A stretch of 64,000 bases of DNA from Kosakonia oryziphila. Its GTDB lineage: Bacteria > Pseudomonadota > Gammaproteobacteria > Enterobacterales > Enterobacteriaceae. A program made the translations under genes and the position numbers. The stretch is taken from the NCBI RefSeq assembly GCF_900094795.1, contig NZ_FMBC01000008.1, positions 1-64,000 of the forward strand. The letters run 5' to 3'. Positions 18,122 through 26,475 of the stretch are shown here, one piece after another (the stretch's first letter is position 1; each line of letters opens with the position of its first letter). The notes under the pieces are model-generated. The model saw only the letters and a program-made list of their open reading frames with translations. It did not search any database and was not told the origin of the DNA.

Positions 18122-18140
18122 GATTTTGATAATAATTACT
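18122..18140 (-). promoter_or_regulatory. Fur box upstream of the iron ABC operon
   Basis: GATTTTGATAATAATTACT matches the 19-base Fur consensus at about 14 positions and lies within a longer run of NAT-type repeats (18113-18144), 35 bases before the binding-protein start. Confidence 0.75.
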
Positions 18141-18159
18141 ATAAACTAAACAAGCGATA

Positions 18160-18431
18160 TATACCCTAAATAATTCGAGTTGCAGGAAGGCGGCGACGCA
18201 GTGACAAATTCGTCGGGAACGAATTTGCCCAACCGAAGGTTGGCCTCCGGTGAGAGACAGGATGTCTCTCAGTAATCCCCTGGAGCTTACATAAGTCCGT
18301 GGCTGGGGTGAGCAACAAATCTGCCGGGAGCAGATTTGAACGCTGTAAGCAGCGGCCCCGAAGGGGTAAGGCTCAGGGATGAGCCGAATAAGAAAGCCAA
18401 CGCACGTGCAACTTGAAGTATGACGGGTATA
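18160..18431. repeat. enlarged composite ERIC element
   Basis: The ends are canonical ERIC: TATACCCTAAATAATTCGAG at the left and CAACTTGAAGTATGACGGGT followed by ATA at the right. The central ERIC core CCTGGAGCTTACATAAGT...GGCTGGGGTGAGC is present. At 272 bases it is about twice the usual 127. The extra sequence consists of small hairpins on both flanks, such as CAAATTCGT/ACGAATTTG, CCAACC/GGTTGG, GAGAGAC/GTCTCTC and CAAATCTG/CAGATTTG. It lies between the iron operon and mtnA. Confidence 0.85.
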
Positions 18432-18564
18432 CAACATCAATAATTCGTTGTGTCGCAACCCCGCTTTAACATCCTGATCCGTTTTCTGCGTAGCTGACAT
18501 AATTTATTACGGATGGTTATCAGGGAAATGATTAGGGAAATGATAGTGTTGCAGACATTGTGCC

Positions 18565-18665
18565 TTATCCGGCCAGAGCTGGTTTGCAAAACCGCAGGCC
18601 GGTAAGCGAAGCGTCACCAGCAATGGTGCCGGATAGCGGTAACGCCTACCCGGCTTGTGAGCGCT
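18565..18665. repeat. REP/BIME-like repeat cluster
   Basis: Several TATCCGGC / GCCGGATA-type palindromic half-sites in both orientations (TATCCGGCCAGAG, GCAGGCCGGTAAGCG, GTGCCGGATAGCGG, CTACCCGGC), directly after the 3' end of mtnA. With 18088-18564 this fills the gap between the iron operon and mtnA. Confidence 0.7.
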
Positions 18666-18676
18666 CGGGCAATACG

Positions 18677-19699
18677 TTATTTAGGCTGAAACGCGCCGTT
18701 CGCTACCTCCGCTGGCGTCACTACGCCGCTGTCGAGCACCCAGCCGCTGATAAGCGCCGCGGGCGTCACATCAAATGCCGGGTTGTAGACTTGCGCATGC
18801 TCCGGCGCCCACTGCACCGTGCCGAAACTGCCAGCTACGCCAGTCACTTCCGCAGCCGCACGCTGCTCAATCGGAATCGCATCGCCATCAGGACACAGTG
18901 GATCGAGCGTAGTCTGCGGCGCAGCAACATAGAACGGCACATCGTGGAACTTAGCCAGCACCGCCAGTGAATAGGTGCCGATTTTGTTCGCCACATCACC
19001 GTTGGCAGCAATACGATCAGCGCCGACCCACACCGCATCCACCTGCCCTTTCGCCATCAGGCTGGCGGCCATCGAATCGGTAATCAACTGATAAGGCACG
19101 CCCAGTTCACCGAGTTCCCAGGCCGTCAGACGACCGCCCTGCAACAGCGGACGGGTTTCATCCACCCAGACACTCGCCACTTTGCCCTGCTGATGCGCCA
19201 GCGCAATAACACCGAGCGCTGTCCCGACTCCCGCTGTCGCCAGGCCGCCGGTATTGCAATGCGTCAACAGGCGGCTGCCAGCAGTGACCAGCGCGCTGCC
19301 TGCCTGCGCGATGCTGTCGCACAGTTGTTTATCTTCATCGATCAGTCGCAGCGCTTCTGCCGTCAGCGCCGGAACAAACGTCTGCTGCGCCAGCACCTGC
19401 TTCATGCGATCAAGGTTGTTCATCAGGTTGACCGCCGTCGGGCGCGCCGCGCGCAGCGTTTCCAGTGCCTGCGCTAACTGGTCGCGGTTTGCGCCCCGTT
19501 CAGCAAGCAGCGCCAGTAACAAGCTGGCGGAGAGGCCAATCAACGGCGCGCCGCGCACGCGCAAAGCGTGAACATGACCGACAAGTTCCGCTACCGTATC
19601 CGCCGACAGCCAGCGTTTCTCCTGCGGAAGCGCCTGTTGGTCGAGAATAAATAAGTGATTGTCGGCGACTCGCAGGCTGGTGGTCTGTAATGCATGCAT
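18677..19699 (-). CDS. mtnA: methylthioribose-1-phosphate isomerase MtnA
   Basis: This 340-residue eIF2B-alpha-like isomerase converts methylthioribose-1-P to methylthioribulose-1-P. The catalytic Cys148 ([12 protein letters not shown]) and Asp228 ([19 protein letters not shown]) are present, plus the [12 protein letters not shown] motif near 48-59. It is divergent from mtnK over a MetJ operator. With MtnK it makes the substrate for MtnB, which lies about 7 kb away. Confidence 0.95.
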   Translation of the reverse strand: MHALQTTSLRVADNHLFILDQQALPQEKRWLSADTVAELVGHVHALRVRGAPLIGLSASLLLALLAERGANRDQLAQALETLRAARPTAVNLMNNLDRMKQVLAQQTFVPALTAEALRLIDEDKQLCDSIAQAGSALVTAGSRLLTHCNTGGLATAGVGTALGVIALAHQQGKVASVWVDETRPLLQGGRLTAWELGELGVPYQLITDSMAASLMAKGQVDAVWVGADRIAANGDVANKIGTYSLAVLAKFHDVPFYVAAPQTTLDPLCPDGDAIPIEQRAAAEVTGVAGSFGTVQWAPEHAQVYNPAFDVTPAALISGWVLDSGVVTPAEVANGAFQPK

Positions 19700-19751
19700 A
19701 TCGTTAAATCCCTGTTGCGTTGTTGTATCGTATTGTGTCAGGATGACATTC

Positions 19752-19775
19752 AGATGTATAGACGTCTAAATGGCT
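19752..19775. promoter_or_regulatory. tandem MetJ operator between mtnA and mtnK
   Basis: Adjacent met boxes AGATGTAT, AGACGTCT (perfect) and AAATGGCT in the roughly 100-base divergent region. Together with 10627-10650 this puts both halves of the methionine-salvage pathway under the same regulator. Confidence 0.85.
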
Positions 19776-19801
19776 TAATCAGCAAAAAGAGGATCGAGGC
19801 A

Positions 19802-21001
19802 ATGTCGCAATACCGTACCTTCTCCGCCCGTGATGCCGTGGCGTATGCACAACAATTTGGCGGCCTGGACAACCCGTCTGAACTGGTGGACGCACAGGAG
19901 GTGGGCGACGGTAACCTCAATCTGGTGTTTAAAATTTTCGACGCGCAGGGCATCAGCCGTATCATTGTGAAACAGGCGCTGCCTTACGTGCGCTGCGTTG
20001 GCGAATCCTGGCCATTGACGCTGGACAGAGCCAGGCTGGAAGCGCAAACGCTGGTGGAACACTACCAGCACAGCCCGCAACATACGGTGAAAATCCACCA
20101 CTTCGACCCGGAACTAGCGGTGATGGTGATGGAAGATCTCTCTGCCCATAAGATCTGGCGCGGCGAATTGATCGCCAATGTCTACTACCCGCAGGCGGCC
20201 GCGCAACTCGGCAACTACCTGGCGCAAACGCTGTTCCACACCAGCGATTTCTACCTGCATCCGCATCAGAAAAAAGCGCAGGTGGCGCAGTTTATTAACC
20301 CGGAAATGTGCGAGATCACCGAAGATTTGTTCTTCAACGATCCGTATCAGATCCACGAGCGCAACAATTATCCAGCGGCGCTGGAGGCGGATGTTGCGGC
20401 CCTGCGCGACGATGCGCAGCTCAAACTGACCGTCGCGGCGCTGAAGCACCGTTTCTTCTCTCACGCCGAAGCCCTGCTGCACGGCGATATTCACAGCGGC
20501 TCGATTTTTGTGGCCGATGGCAGCCTGAAAGCTATCGATGCTGAGTTTGGCTATTTTGGGCCGATCGGTTTTGACGTCGGTACCGCCATTGGCAACCTGC
20601 TGCTCAACTATTGTGGTCTGCCGGGGCATCTGGGCATTCGAGATGCCGCCGCAGCACGCGAACAGCGCCTCGCCGATATTCAGACGCTGTGGACAACGTT
20701 TGCGGAACGCTTCCAGGCGCTGGCAACGGAAAAAACCCGCGACGTTGCGCTGGCGCAGCCCGGTTATGCTTCAGCTTTCCTGAAAAAGGTGTGGGCCGAT
20801 GCAATTGGTTTTTGCGGTACTGAACTGATTCGCCGCAGCGTCGGGTTGTCACATGTAGCGGACATCGACACCATTAAAGATGAAGAGATGCGCCACGAAT
20901 GCCTGCGTCACGCTATTTCGCTCGGCAAAGCGCTGATCTTGATTGCCGAACGTATTGATAGCGTGGAAGAGCTGATCGCGCGGGTACGCCAGTATTCGTA
21001 A
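19802..21001 (+). CDS. mtnK: 5-methylthioribose kinase MtnK
   Basis: This 399-residue APH/choline-kinase-fold enzyme phosphorylates methylthioribose at C1, the entry step of the salvage pathway after MTA/MTR cleavage. A glycine-rich [11 protein letters not shown] loop (about 38-48), the Brenner-type [12 protein letters not shown] catalytic loop and the [16 protein letters not shown] metal-binding motif are visible. I chose ATG 19802 (GAGG just upstream, family start [16 protein letters not shown]); an in-frame ATG at 19694 would run across the MetJ operator. Confidence 0.95.
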   Translation: MSQYRTFSARDAVAYAQQFGGLDNPSELVDAQEVGDGNLNLVFKIFDAQGISRIIVKQALPYVRCVGESWPLTLDRARLEAQTLVEHYQHSPQHTVKIHHFDPELAVMVMEDLSAHKIWRGELIANVYYPQAAAQLGNYLAQTLFHTSDFYLHPHQKKAQVAQFINPEMCEITEDLFFNDPYQIHERNNYPAALEADVAALRDDAQLKLTVAALKHRFFSHAEALLHGDIHSGSIFVADGSLKAIDAEFGYFGPIGFDVGTAIGNLLLNYCGLPGHLGIRDAAAAREQRLADIQTLWTTFAERFQALATEKTRDVALAQPGYASAFLKKVWADAIGFCGTELIRRSVGLSHVADIDTIKDEEMRHECLRHAISLGKALILIAERIDSVEELIARVRQYS

Positions 21002-21076
21002 CGCCATCCGGCAAACATTATGCTCCTATGGTAAATATCGGGTGGCGGCTCTACAGCAACACATTCGCTGTTTCCA

Positions 21077-21359
21077 GGCACAATTCTTACAGCAATGGGG
21101 TTGTGTCCCCGCTCGAAATCGGCGAACCGAAGCACAGATGACAAGGTCTGGACGCCAGGGAAGGCGGCCAGAGGCGAAACGAGACAGGACGTCGAGTCGA
21201 GCCGACCGCAGGCAGATGCGCGGGAGGTGAGCGCAGTGCGCAGCACCGATTTCTCTGCGGGGCCGCGGGGGATTGAAAAGGGGGAGCGCGGCGGCGCCCC
21301 CTTTTCCCGTTCACGTGCCACATAGATTATGTGTCTGCCAAACATCTGGTGAACGGAAC
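21077..21359 (+). repeat. nested inverted-repeat element, copy A
   Basis: The core GGGGTTGTGTCCCCGCT...GGCGAACCGAAGC...GACGCCAGGG...GAGCCGACCGCAGGCAGATG is shared with copies at 41041-41425 and 52173-52450. A hairpin GAAAAGGGGG (21275-21284) / CCCCCTTTTC (21297-21306) follows. A second stem CCGTTCAC / GTGAACGG then closes the right end. Copy A lacks the extra left arm of copy B. Reading frames through the core differ between copies, so I treat it as non-coding. It separates the convergent mtnK and LVIVD genes. Confidence 0.85.
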
Positions 21360-21422
21360 TTTTCCTCATACGCCGAACGCGCGTTTTACCAGATGTCGGC
21401 TTCGCCTTATCCAGCCGGTGGT

Positions 21423-22667
21423 TTACCCCAGATACTCAATCACCGACAGCCCACCGTTATAATCGGTGCTGTAGATAATCCCCTGCACATCAACAAACAC
21501 ATCACACGACTGGATCACGCGCGGGCGTCCTGGCCGGGTATCCATCATCTTCGCGGGCGCAGCAGGTACCAGTGCACCGGTCTCCACCGGACGATACGGG
21601 TTGGAAATATCGTAAGCACGGACACCGGCATTCTGGTAGGTGGCGAAAATCAGCGTCGAACTGATAAAACTGCCGGGACGGTTTTCGTGCAGGTTGTGCG
21701 GGCCGAAGTGCGCCCCTTTTGCCACATAATCCGTCTCGTCCGGCTGCGGAAAGGTTGAAATGCTGACCGGATTCGACGGCTCGCGAATATCAAACAGCCA
21801 GATCAGCTTCTCGCCATCTTCCTGATTGTCGAGCACCGCTTCATCCAGCACCACCAGCAGATTGCGATCCGGTAGCGGCAACGCGGTATGCGTACCGCCG
21901 CCAAACGGCGGGCTCCAGTTCCGATGGCTAATCAGCTTCGGCTGAGTGCGATCTTTCACATCCAGCAGCGTTAAGCCACCGTCGCGCCAGCTTCCGTAGG
22001 CGGTGTCACCACTGATAATCGCGTGGTGCAGCGCATAGCGTTTTCCTTCCGGCCACGTGGGTGTTTCTCCGTTCTGCTGGTTCATACCCGGTAGCCACCA
22101 GCGCCCGGCGACCTGCGGCTTACGCGGCTCGGCCAGATCAATGGTCAGAAAAATATAGTCGGTAAAACCGTCGATCAGCGCCGATACATAAGCCCAGCGC
22201 CCGCCAACGTACCAGATGCGGTGGATACCAATGCCATTGAGCGACAGAAAGCTAATTTCACGCGGTTTATCCGGCGTGGAGATATCAAAAATACGCAGCC
22301 CGGCGCTCCAGCCTTTATCCTGCACATCGCTGACCGTGTCGCCAACCGATCGGGTGTAGTAAACCTTTTCATCCGCAAAGCGCGCATCGGCGAACAGATC
22401 GCGGGCATTAATCACCAGCAGCAGATCGTCATGCGCCTGTAAATGCACATTCCAGGTGCCCGGCGGTGCAGCTACGTAGCCCGCGGGTTTCGGTTTTTTT
22501 GGGTCGCGGACATCAACAATAGAAAAACCCTGCGACACCATATGGCCGATATACGCAAAGCCGCGATGCACCATCAACTGGACGCCATCCGGGCGTCCCC
22601 CCTGATCGCTGTGCCCAATCAACCGCATATTGCGGCTGTATTCGGGACGCGGAAGTTCAGTTGCCAT
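21423..22667 (-). CDS. LVIVD-repeat beta-propeller protein
   Basis: This 414-residue protein has no signal peptide, so it is probably cytoplasmic. At least six LVIVD-type repeats occur, each of the form hydrophobic-D-hydrophobic-x-x-P-x-x-P: GFSIVDVRDPKKP, GLRIFDISTPDKP, FLTIDLAEPRKP, GLTLLDVKDRTQP, IWLFDIREPSNP and GVRAYDISNPYRP. These form the blades of a propeller. AAAGGA precedes ATG 22667. It is the last gene after a ribose-type ABC transporter on the same strand, separated by a REP hairpin. The function is unknown; sugar binding or a lactonase-like role would be guesses. Confidence 0.75.
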   Translation of the reverse strand: MATELPRPEYSRNMRLIGHSDQGGRPDGVQLMVHRGFAYIGHMVSQGFSIVDVRDPKKPKPAGYVAAPPGTWNVHLQAHDDLLLVINARDLFADARFADEKVYYTRSVGDTVSDVQDKGWSAGLRIFDISTPDKPREISFLSLNGIGIHRIWYVGGRWAYVSALIDGFTDYIFLTIDLAEPRKPQVAGRWWLPGMNQQNGETPTWPEGKRYALHHAIISGDTAYGSWRDGGLTLLDVKDRTQPKLISHRNWSPPFGGGTHTALPLPDRNLLVVLDEAVLDNQEDGEKLIWLFDIREPSNPVSISTFPQPDETDYVAKGAHFGPHNLHENRPGSFISSTLIFATYQNAGVRAYDISNPYRPVETGALVPAAPAKMMDTRPGRPRVIQSCDVFVDVQGIIYSTDYNGGLSVIEYLG

Positions 22668-22681
22668 GATTAATCCTTTCC

Positions 22682-22733
22682 GCTGCCGGATGTTAAAATG
22701 CCGGATGGCGGCCGCGCCTTATCCGGCATGTCT
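22682..22733. repeat. REP-type palindrome
   Basis: GCCGGATG...ATGCCGGATGGCGGCCGCGCCTTATCCGGCAT forms a strong hairpin between the binding-protein and LVIVD genes. REP elements in such positions usually stabilise the upstream mRNA. Confidence 0.75.
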
Positions 22734-22734
22734 A

Positions 22735-23799
22735 TTATTTGTTTTTCGCTTCCAGCGTCGCGAACCACGGCGCAATAAAGTCTTCCGTCTGGCCCCAACC
22801 CGGAATGATTTTGCCAAGCGATGCAACGTTCACCGCACCCGGCTGGCTGGCCAGCAGCGCCTGCGGGATTGCCGCCGCTTTAAAGTCGTAGGTGGCAGGC
22901 GTCTGCTCACCGGCAATCTTGTTGGCAATCAGGCGGACGTTAGTCGCGCCAATCAGTTTCGGATCCACCGCCACGCTCACTTTCCACGGGCTGTTAGCTT
23001 CGCGCATCAGTTGCAGATCCTGGTTGGAAATATCGATGCTGTAGAGTTTGATCTCCGTGCGGCCATTCTCTTTCAGCGCCTTATACGCGCCCTGGCTGAA
23101 GGCATCCCAGGTACCCCAGATAGCATCAATCTTACCTTTCGGGTATTTCGCCAGCACCGCGCCGACCTTGTTAGCCGTATCGCCCTGCACATCGGAAGAG
23201 ACCGCGCCGATGGATTCCAGCTCTTTAATACCCGGATTGGCTTTCAGCAGCTCGGCATAAGCTGCCTGACGACGCTCCATCGGCGGGAAACCGGCGACCC
23301 ACAGTTTGATAATATTGGCTTTGCCGTTGAAATCTTTTACCAGTTCGCCAAACGAAAGTTTGGTCAGCGAGGTGTCATCCTGTTGGGTGACGGTCACACC
23401 CGGAATCTCCCCGTTAACCGCAGTATCGAACACCGACACTTTGATCCCGGCTGCTACCGCTTTTTTAATCAGATCGGTGGAATAGGGATCGCGGCCCTGC
23501 GACAGGATGATGCCGTCATACTTCTGGCTGATCGCCTGGTTTACAAAGTCCTGGAATTTGGCATCGTCGCCATTGCTCAAAAAGGTGCTGATTTTAAAGC
23601 CGAGTTTTTTACCTTCCTGTAAGGCACCGGAGACGAACTGCGTCGTGTTATCGTCGGAACCAAGGTTACGGATCAGCGCAATACGCACCGGGCCGTTGTG
23701 ATTGGCGATAGCATCCGGTACCGGCGCGGGCAGGGCCGCATGGCCCGGAAGCGCGCTCAGTAACCCCAGCGCTAACAGTGAGAGTGCAATTTTTTTCAT
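22735..23799 (-). CDS. periplasmic sugar-binding protein of an ABC transporter
   Basis: This 354-residue Peripla_BP_4 (RbsB-like) protein has a signal peptide (about 1-21, ending GHA). The first lobe runs from RIALIRNLGSDDNTTQFVSGA with the conserved DGIILSQG turn. The second lobe contains GTWDAFSQGAYKALKENGR and YSIDISNQDL. AGGGG precedes ATG 23799. It is third in the order ATPase-permease-binding protein-LVIVD. The sugar cannot be identified because no catabolic enzymes are encoded with it. Confidence 0.85.
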   Translation of the reverse strand: MKKIALSLLALGLLSALPGHAALPAPVPDAIANHNGPVRIALIRNLGSDDNTTQFVSGALQEGKKLGFKISTFLSNGDDAKFQDFVNQAISQKYDGIILSQGRDPYSTDLIKKAVAAGIKVSVFDTAVNGEIPGVTVTQQDDTSLTKLSFGELVKDFNGKANIIKLWVAGFPPMERRQAAYAELLKANPGIKELESIGAVSSDVQGDTANKVGAVLAKYPKGKIDAIWGTWDAFSQGAYKALKENGRTEIKLYSIDISNQDLQLMREANSPWKVSVAVDPKLIGATNVRLIANKIAGEQTPATYDFKAAAIPQALLASQPGAVNVASLGKIIPGWGQTEDFIAPWFATLEAKNK

Positions 23800-23818
23800 G
23801 TCTGTTTTCCCCTGAAAA

Positions 23819-24814
23819 TTAACGACGCTGGAAGTAAGTCAACGCAAGAGCACCGGCCAGCACCAGCCCCTTAATAATGTCCATCGCATAGTAGGGCACC
23901 GACAGCATCACCAGCCCGTTTTGCAGCACGCCAAGGATCACCGCGCCCACCAGCGTGCCGAGCGCATTCGGTTTGCCGGAACCAGCGAGCGAAAAGCCAA
24001 TCCATGCCGCTGCCACTGCATCCATCAAATAACCGCCGCCCGCGTTCACCTGCGAAGAGCCAATACGCGAGGCGAGCAGAATGCCGCCAAGACCCGCCAG
24101 CAGCGAGGCAATAACGTACGCCACCACTTTATAACGCGTGGTACGGATACCCGAGAGACGCGCCGCTTCCGGGTTACCGCCAATGGCATACATCCGGCGA
24201 CCGTGCGTGGTCAGCGACAGGCCAAGCTGTGCCACTACCGTCACCACCAGCATAATGATCACGATCGTCGGCACCTGGCCAAGCAGACTAAAAGCGGCCG
24301 GAATCGTCCCTTCCGCCATATCGCCGCTCGGCAGCACCATATTTTCCGTGATCGAGCCGCCGTAGCTGTAAGTCATCGCTACGCCCTGAATCACAAACAG
24401 GCTGCCAAGCGTCGCCAGCATGTCGGGAATACGCAGCACCACAATCAAAAAAGCATTGAACAGGCCGACCAGCGTACAGAGCGCCAGGGTAATAATGATG
24501 GCCTCCGTCGTGCCGAAGCCGTGCCAGACAAACAGCGAAATAACCAGCGCATTCGCCAGCGAAGCCGTCGAACCAACGGAGAGATCAAAGCCGCCGATAG
24601 TCAGCGAAATCGAGACGCCTACCCCAATCACCGTCACAATAGCGATTGAGCGTAAGATATTGATAATGTTAAACGGGTCGAGGAAGTTGTTCGACGCGAG
24701 GCCAAAAATCGCGATCAACAAGACCACGGTAAGCAACATGCCCCATTTATACAGAAAATCAAAAAACTGCTGGCGGGGCGTTACCGCCGCATTGACTGAC
24801 AGGGCCTTACTCAC
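23819..24814 (-). CDS. sugar ABC transporter permease (RbsC family)
   Basis: This 331-residue BPD_transp_2 permease has about 8-10 helices. Family landmarks are GGFDLSVGSTASLANAL (about 72-88), the cytoplasmic loop IGGNPEAARLSGI and the late VDAVAA-type segment LMDAVAAAWIGFSLAGSG. It overlaps the ATPase gene by 4 bases (24811-24814), so the two are coupled. Confidence 0.9.
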   Translation of the reverse strand: MSKALSVNAAVTPRQQFFDFLYKWGMLLTVVLLIAIFGLASNNFLDPFNIINILRSIAIVTVIGVGVSISLTIGGFDLSVGSTASLANALVISLFVWHGFGTTEAIIITLALCTLVGLFNAFLIVVLRIPDMLATLGSLFVIQGVAMTYSYGGSITENMVLPSGDMAEGTIPAAFSLLGQVPTIVIIMLVVTVVAQLGLSLTTHGRRMYAIGGNPEAARLSGIRTTRYKVVAYVIASLLAGLGGILLASRIGSSQVNAGGGYLMDAVAAAWIGFSLAGSGKPNALGTLVGAVILGVLQNGLVMLSVPYYAMDIIKGLVLAGALALTYFQRR

Positions 24815-26313
24815 AGCGCCGTTCCTCCGGTGGAATAATAAAGTAATGTCTCTTCACGGGCCTCCTTACCCGCCACTTCTGCTACGATGCGCCCATCCCA
24901 CAGCACACAAATTCGATCGCACAACCCAACCAACTCGGCGAATTCACCTGACGCATAGATCACGCCTTTCCCTTCCCGCGCCAGCCCGTCAATCAACTGG
25001 AACAGGTCGGTCTTCGCTTTCACATCCACGCCTTTGGTCGGCTCGTCGAAAATCACCACGTTAGCGTTACCGCGCAACCATTTCCCAATGGCAACTTTTT
25101 GCTGGTTACCGCCAGAGAGGCGACGCAACGTTTGCGCCGGGCCGGTAGTGCGAATGCCGACACGGGCAATCACCTCTTCCGCCCAGCGCCAGGCCAGACG
25201 ATGACCAAACACTCCCCAGCGTGAAAAGCTGTTATCCGCGCTGATGGCAAGGTTCATACTGATCGGTTCGTCAACAAAGATGCCCTCTTTGCGCCGCTCT
25301 TCCGGCACCAGCGCCAGACCGCGTATCACCGAGTCGGCCGGATCGCGCGGCCGCCACGGCTGGTTATTCAGCTCGCCACGATTGATGCGGCTCTTACTTG
25401 CGCCAAACAGCGCCTTGCATAATTCGGTTTTCCCCGCACCCGCCAGCCCGGCAATACCCAGAATTTCGCCTTTGCGCAGGCGTAGCGAAATATCTTTCAG
25501 CAACCCTTCGTCGTGCAGACCGTCAATACTCAGCAACACCTCATCGCTGCGCGGCGGACGCGCAGGCGGATAGATATCGCTTAATTCATGACCTAGCATC
25601 TTCTCGACAATCTCTTCGCCGCTCAGCTCCGCCATTGGCCCGGATTCAATCAGCTTGCCGTCGCGCAGCACCGTTAAGGTGTCGCAAATCGCTTTCAACT
25701 CGTGAATGCGGTGCGAGATAAACACGACGCCAATCCCCTGCTGTTGCAGGCGTTTCACCACGGTGAACAAGCGCTCACTTTCATGCTGATCGAGCGGCGC
25801 AGTGGGTTCATCAAGAATCAAAAAACGGCAGTGGTGTGACAGCGCCCGCGCCAGCAGAATTTGCTGCTTCTCCGCCAGTGTGCAGCTATCAATTGAGCGC
25901 GTTACATCAAGCTGAACGTCAAGCTGCGCCAGCGCATCACGCGCCTGCTGGCGGACATCGCGCCAGCGGAAGCGGTGCCCGGTTTCTGCCAGCGTATCGA
26001 GCATGATGTTTTCGGCGATGCTTAAACCGGGGATCAGCGCAACATCCACTTCCTGCTGCACCAGATGAATACCGAGTCGTTTGGCATCGCGCGGGGTGCG
26101 AATAGACACCACCTGATTGTTGATGTTGATTTCACCTTCGTAGTGATCATGCGTGCCACATAGCACCGCCATCAGCGTAGATTTCCCCGCGCCGTTCGCC
26201 CCGGTCAAGGCATGCACAGAGCCGCCATGCAGGCTGAAGTCCACTTGCGACAGCGCCCTGAAGCCGCCGAAGGCCAGGCTAATGGTGCGCATTTGGAGGT
26301 GGTTACGGCTCAT
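24811..26313 (-). CDS. sugar ABC transporter ATP-binding protein (RbsA family)
   Basis: This protein of about 500 residues has two fused ABC domains, as in RbsA/MglA. The first has Walker A GANGAGKST and Walker B FLILDEPTAPLD. The second has a degenerate Walker A (GLAGAGKTE), the signature LSGGNQQKVAIGKWL and Walker B VIFDEPTKGVD. ATG 26313 (MSRNHLQMR) is preferred over the in-frame start at 26361 because it follows AGGAATT and gives the usual N-terminal length. First gene of the operon, divergent from hcxA. Confidence 0.9.
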   Translation of the reverse strand: MSRNHLQMRTISLAFGGFRALSQVDFSLHGGSVHALTGANGAGKSTLMAVLCGTHDHYEGEININNQVVSIRTPRDAKRLGIHLVQQEVDVALIPGLSIAENIMLDTLAETGHRFRWRDVRQQARDALAQLDVQLDVTRSIDSCTLAEKQQILLARALSHHCRFLILDEPTAPLDQHESERLFTVVKRLQQQGIGVVFISHRIHELKAICDTLTVLRDGKLIESGPMAELSGEEIVEKMLGHELSDIYPPARPPRSDEVLLSIDGLHDEGLLKDISLRLRKGEILGIAGLAGAGKTELCKALFGASKSRINRGELNNQPWRPRDPADSVIRGLALVPEERRKEGIFVDEPISMNLAISADNSFSRWGVFGHRLAWRWAEEVIARVGIRTTGPAQTLRRLSGGNQQKVAIGKWLRGNANVVIFDEPTKGVDVKAKTDLFQLIDGLAREGKGVIYASGEFAELVGLCDRICVLWDGRIVAEVAGKEAREETLLYYSTGGTAL

Positions 26314-26424
26314 GCTGCATGAATTCCTGCAATTAATAGATTGATTTAACGAATTTTTCACAGCCTCGCTTGACTGGCAACGACAGAAAATGCATAAGAT
26401 AAAGCAAAATATTATTAGCCATCC

Positions 26425-26440
26425 GGATGTCCAGACATAA
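26425..26440. promoter_or_regulatory. candidate MetJ site upstream of hcxA
   Basis: GGATGTCC next to AGACATAA are two adjacent half-matching met boxes (5 of 8 each) with the central ATGTC-CA-GACAT symmetry MetJ uses. They lie 36 bases before hcxA. Weaker than the two mtn operators. Confidence 0.45.
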
Positions 26441-26475
26441 CATCAGGTTAGCAAACATGCACAAGGACACTACAC

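Noticed and set aside
18160-18431. CRISPR-like array of short palindromes
   Set aside because: The stems differ from one another and are not regularly spaced. The ends and centre are those of ERIC. No CRISPR array or cas gene is seen anywhere in the window.
20908-21369. 153-codon minus-strand ORF and similar ORFs in the other repeat copies (41114-41437, 52163-52612)
   Set aside because: The frames start at the same repeat arm but diverge through indels in the core, so there is no conserved protein. They run into neighbouring genes or flanks.
22630-23622. 330-codon plus-strand ORF
   Set aside because: It is the reverse complement of the intact sugar-binding protein gene, with no domain and arginine/phenylalanine-rich shadow composition.
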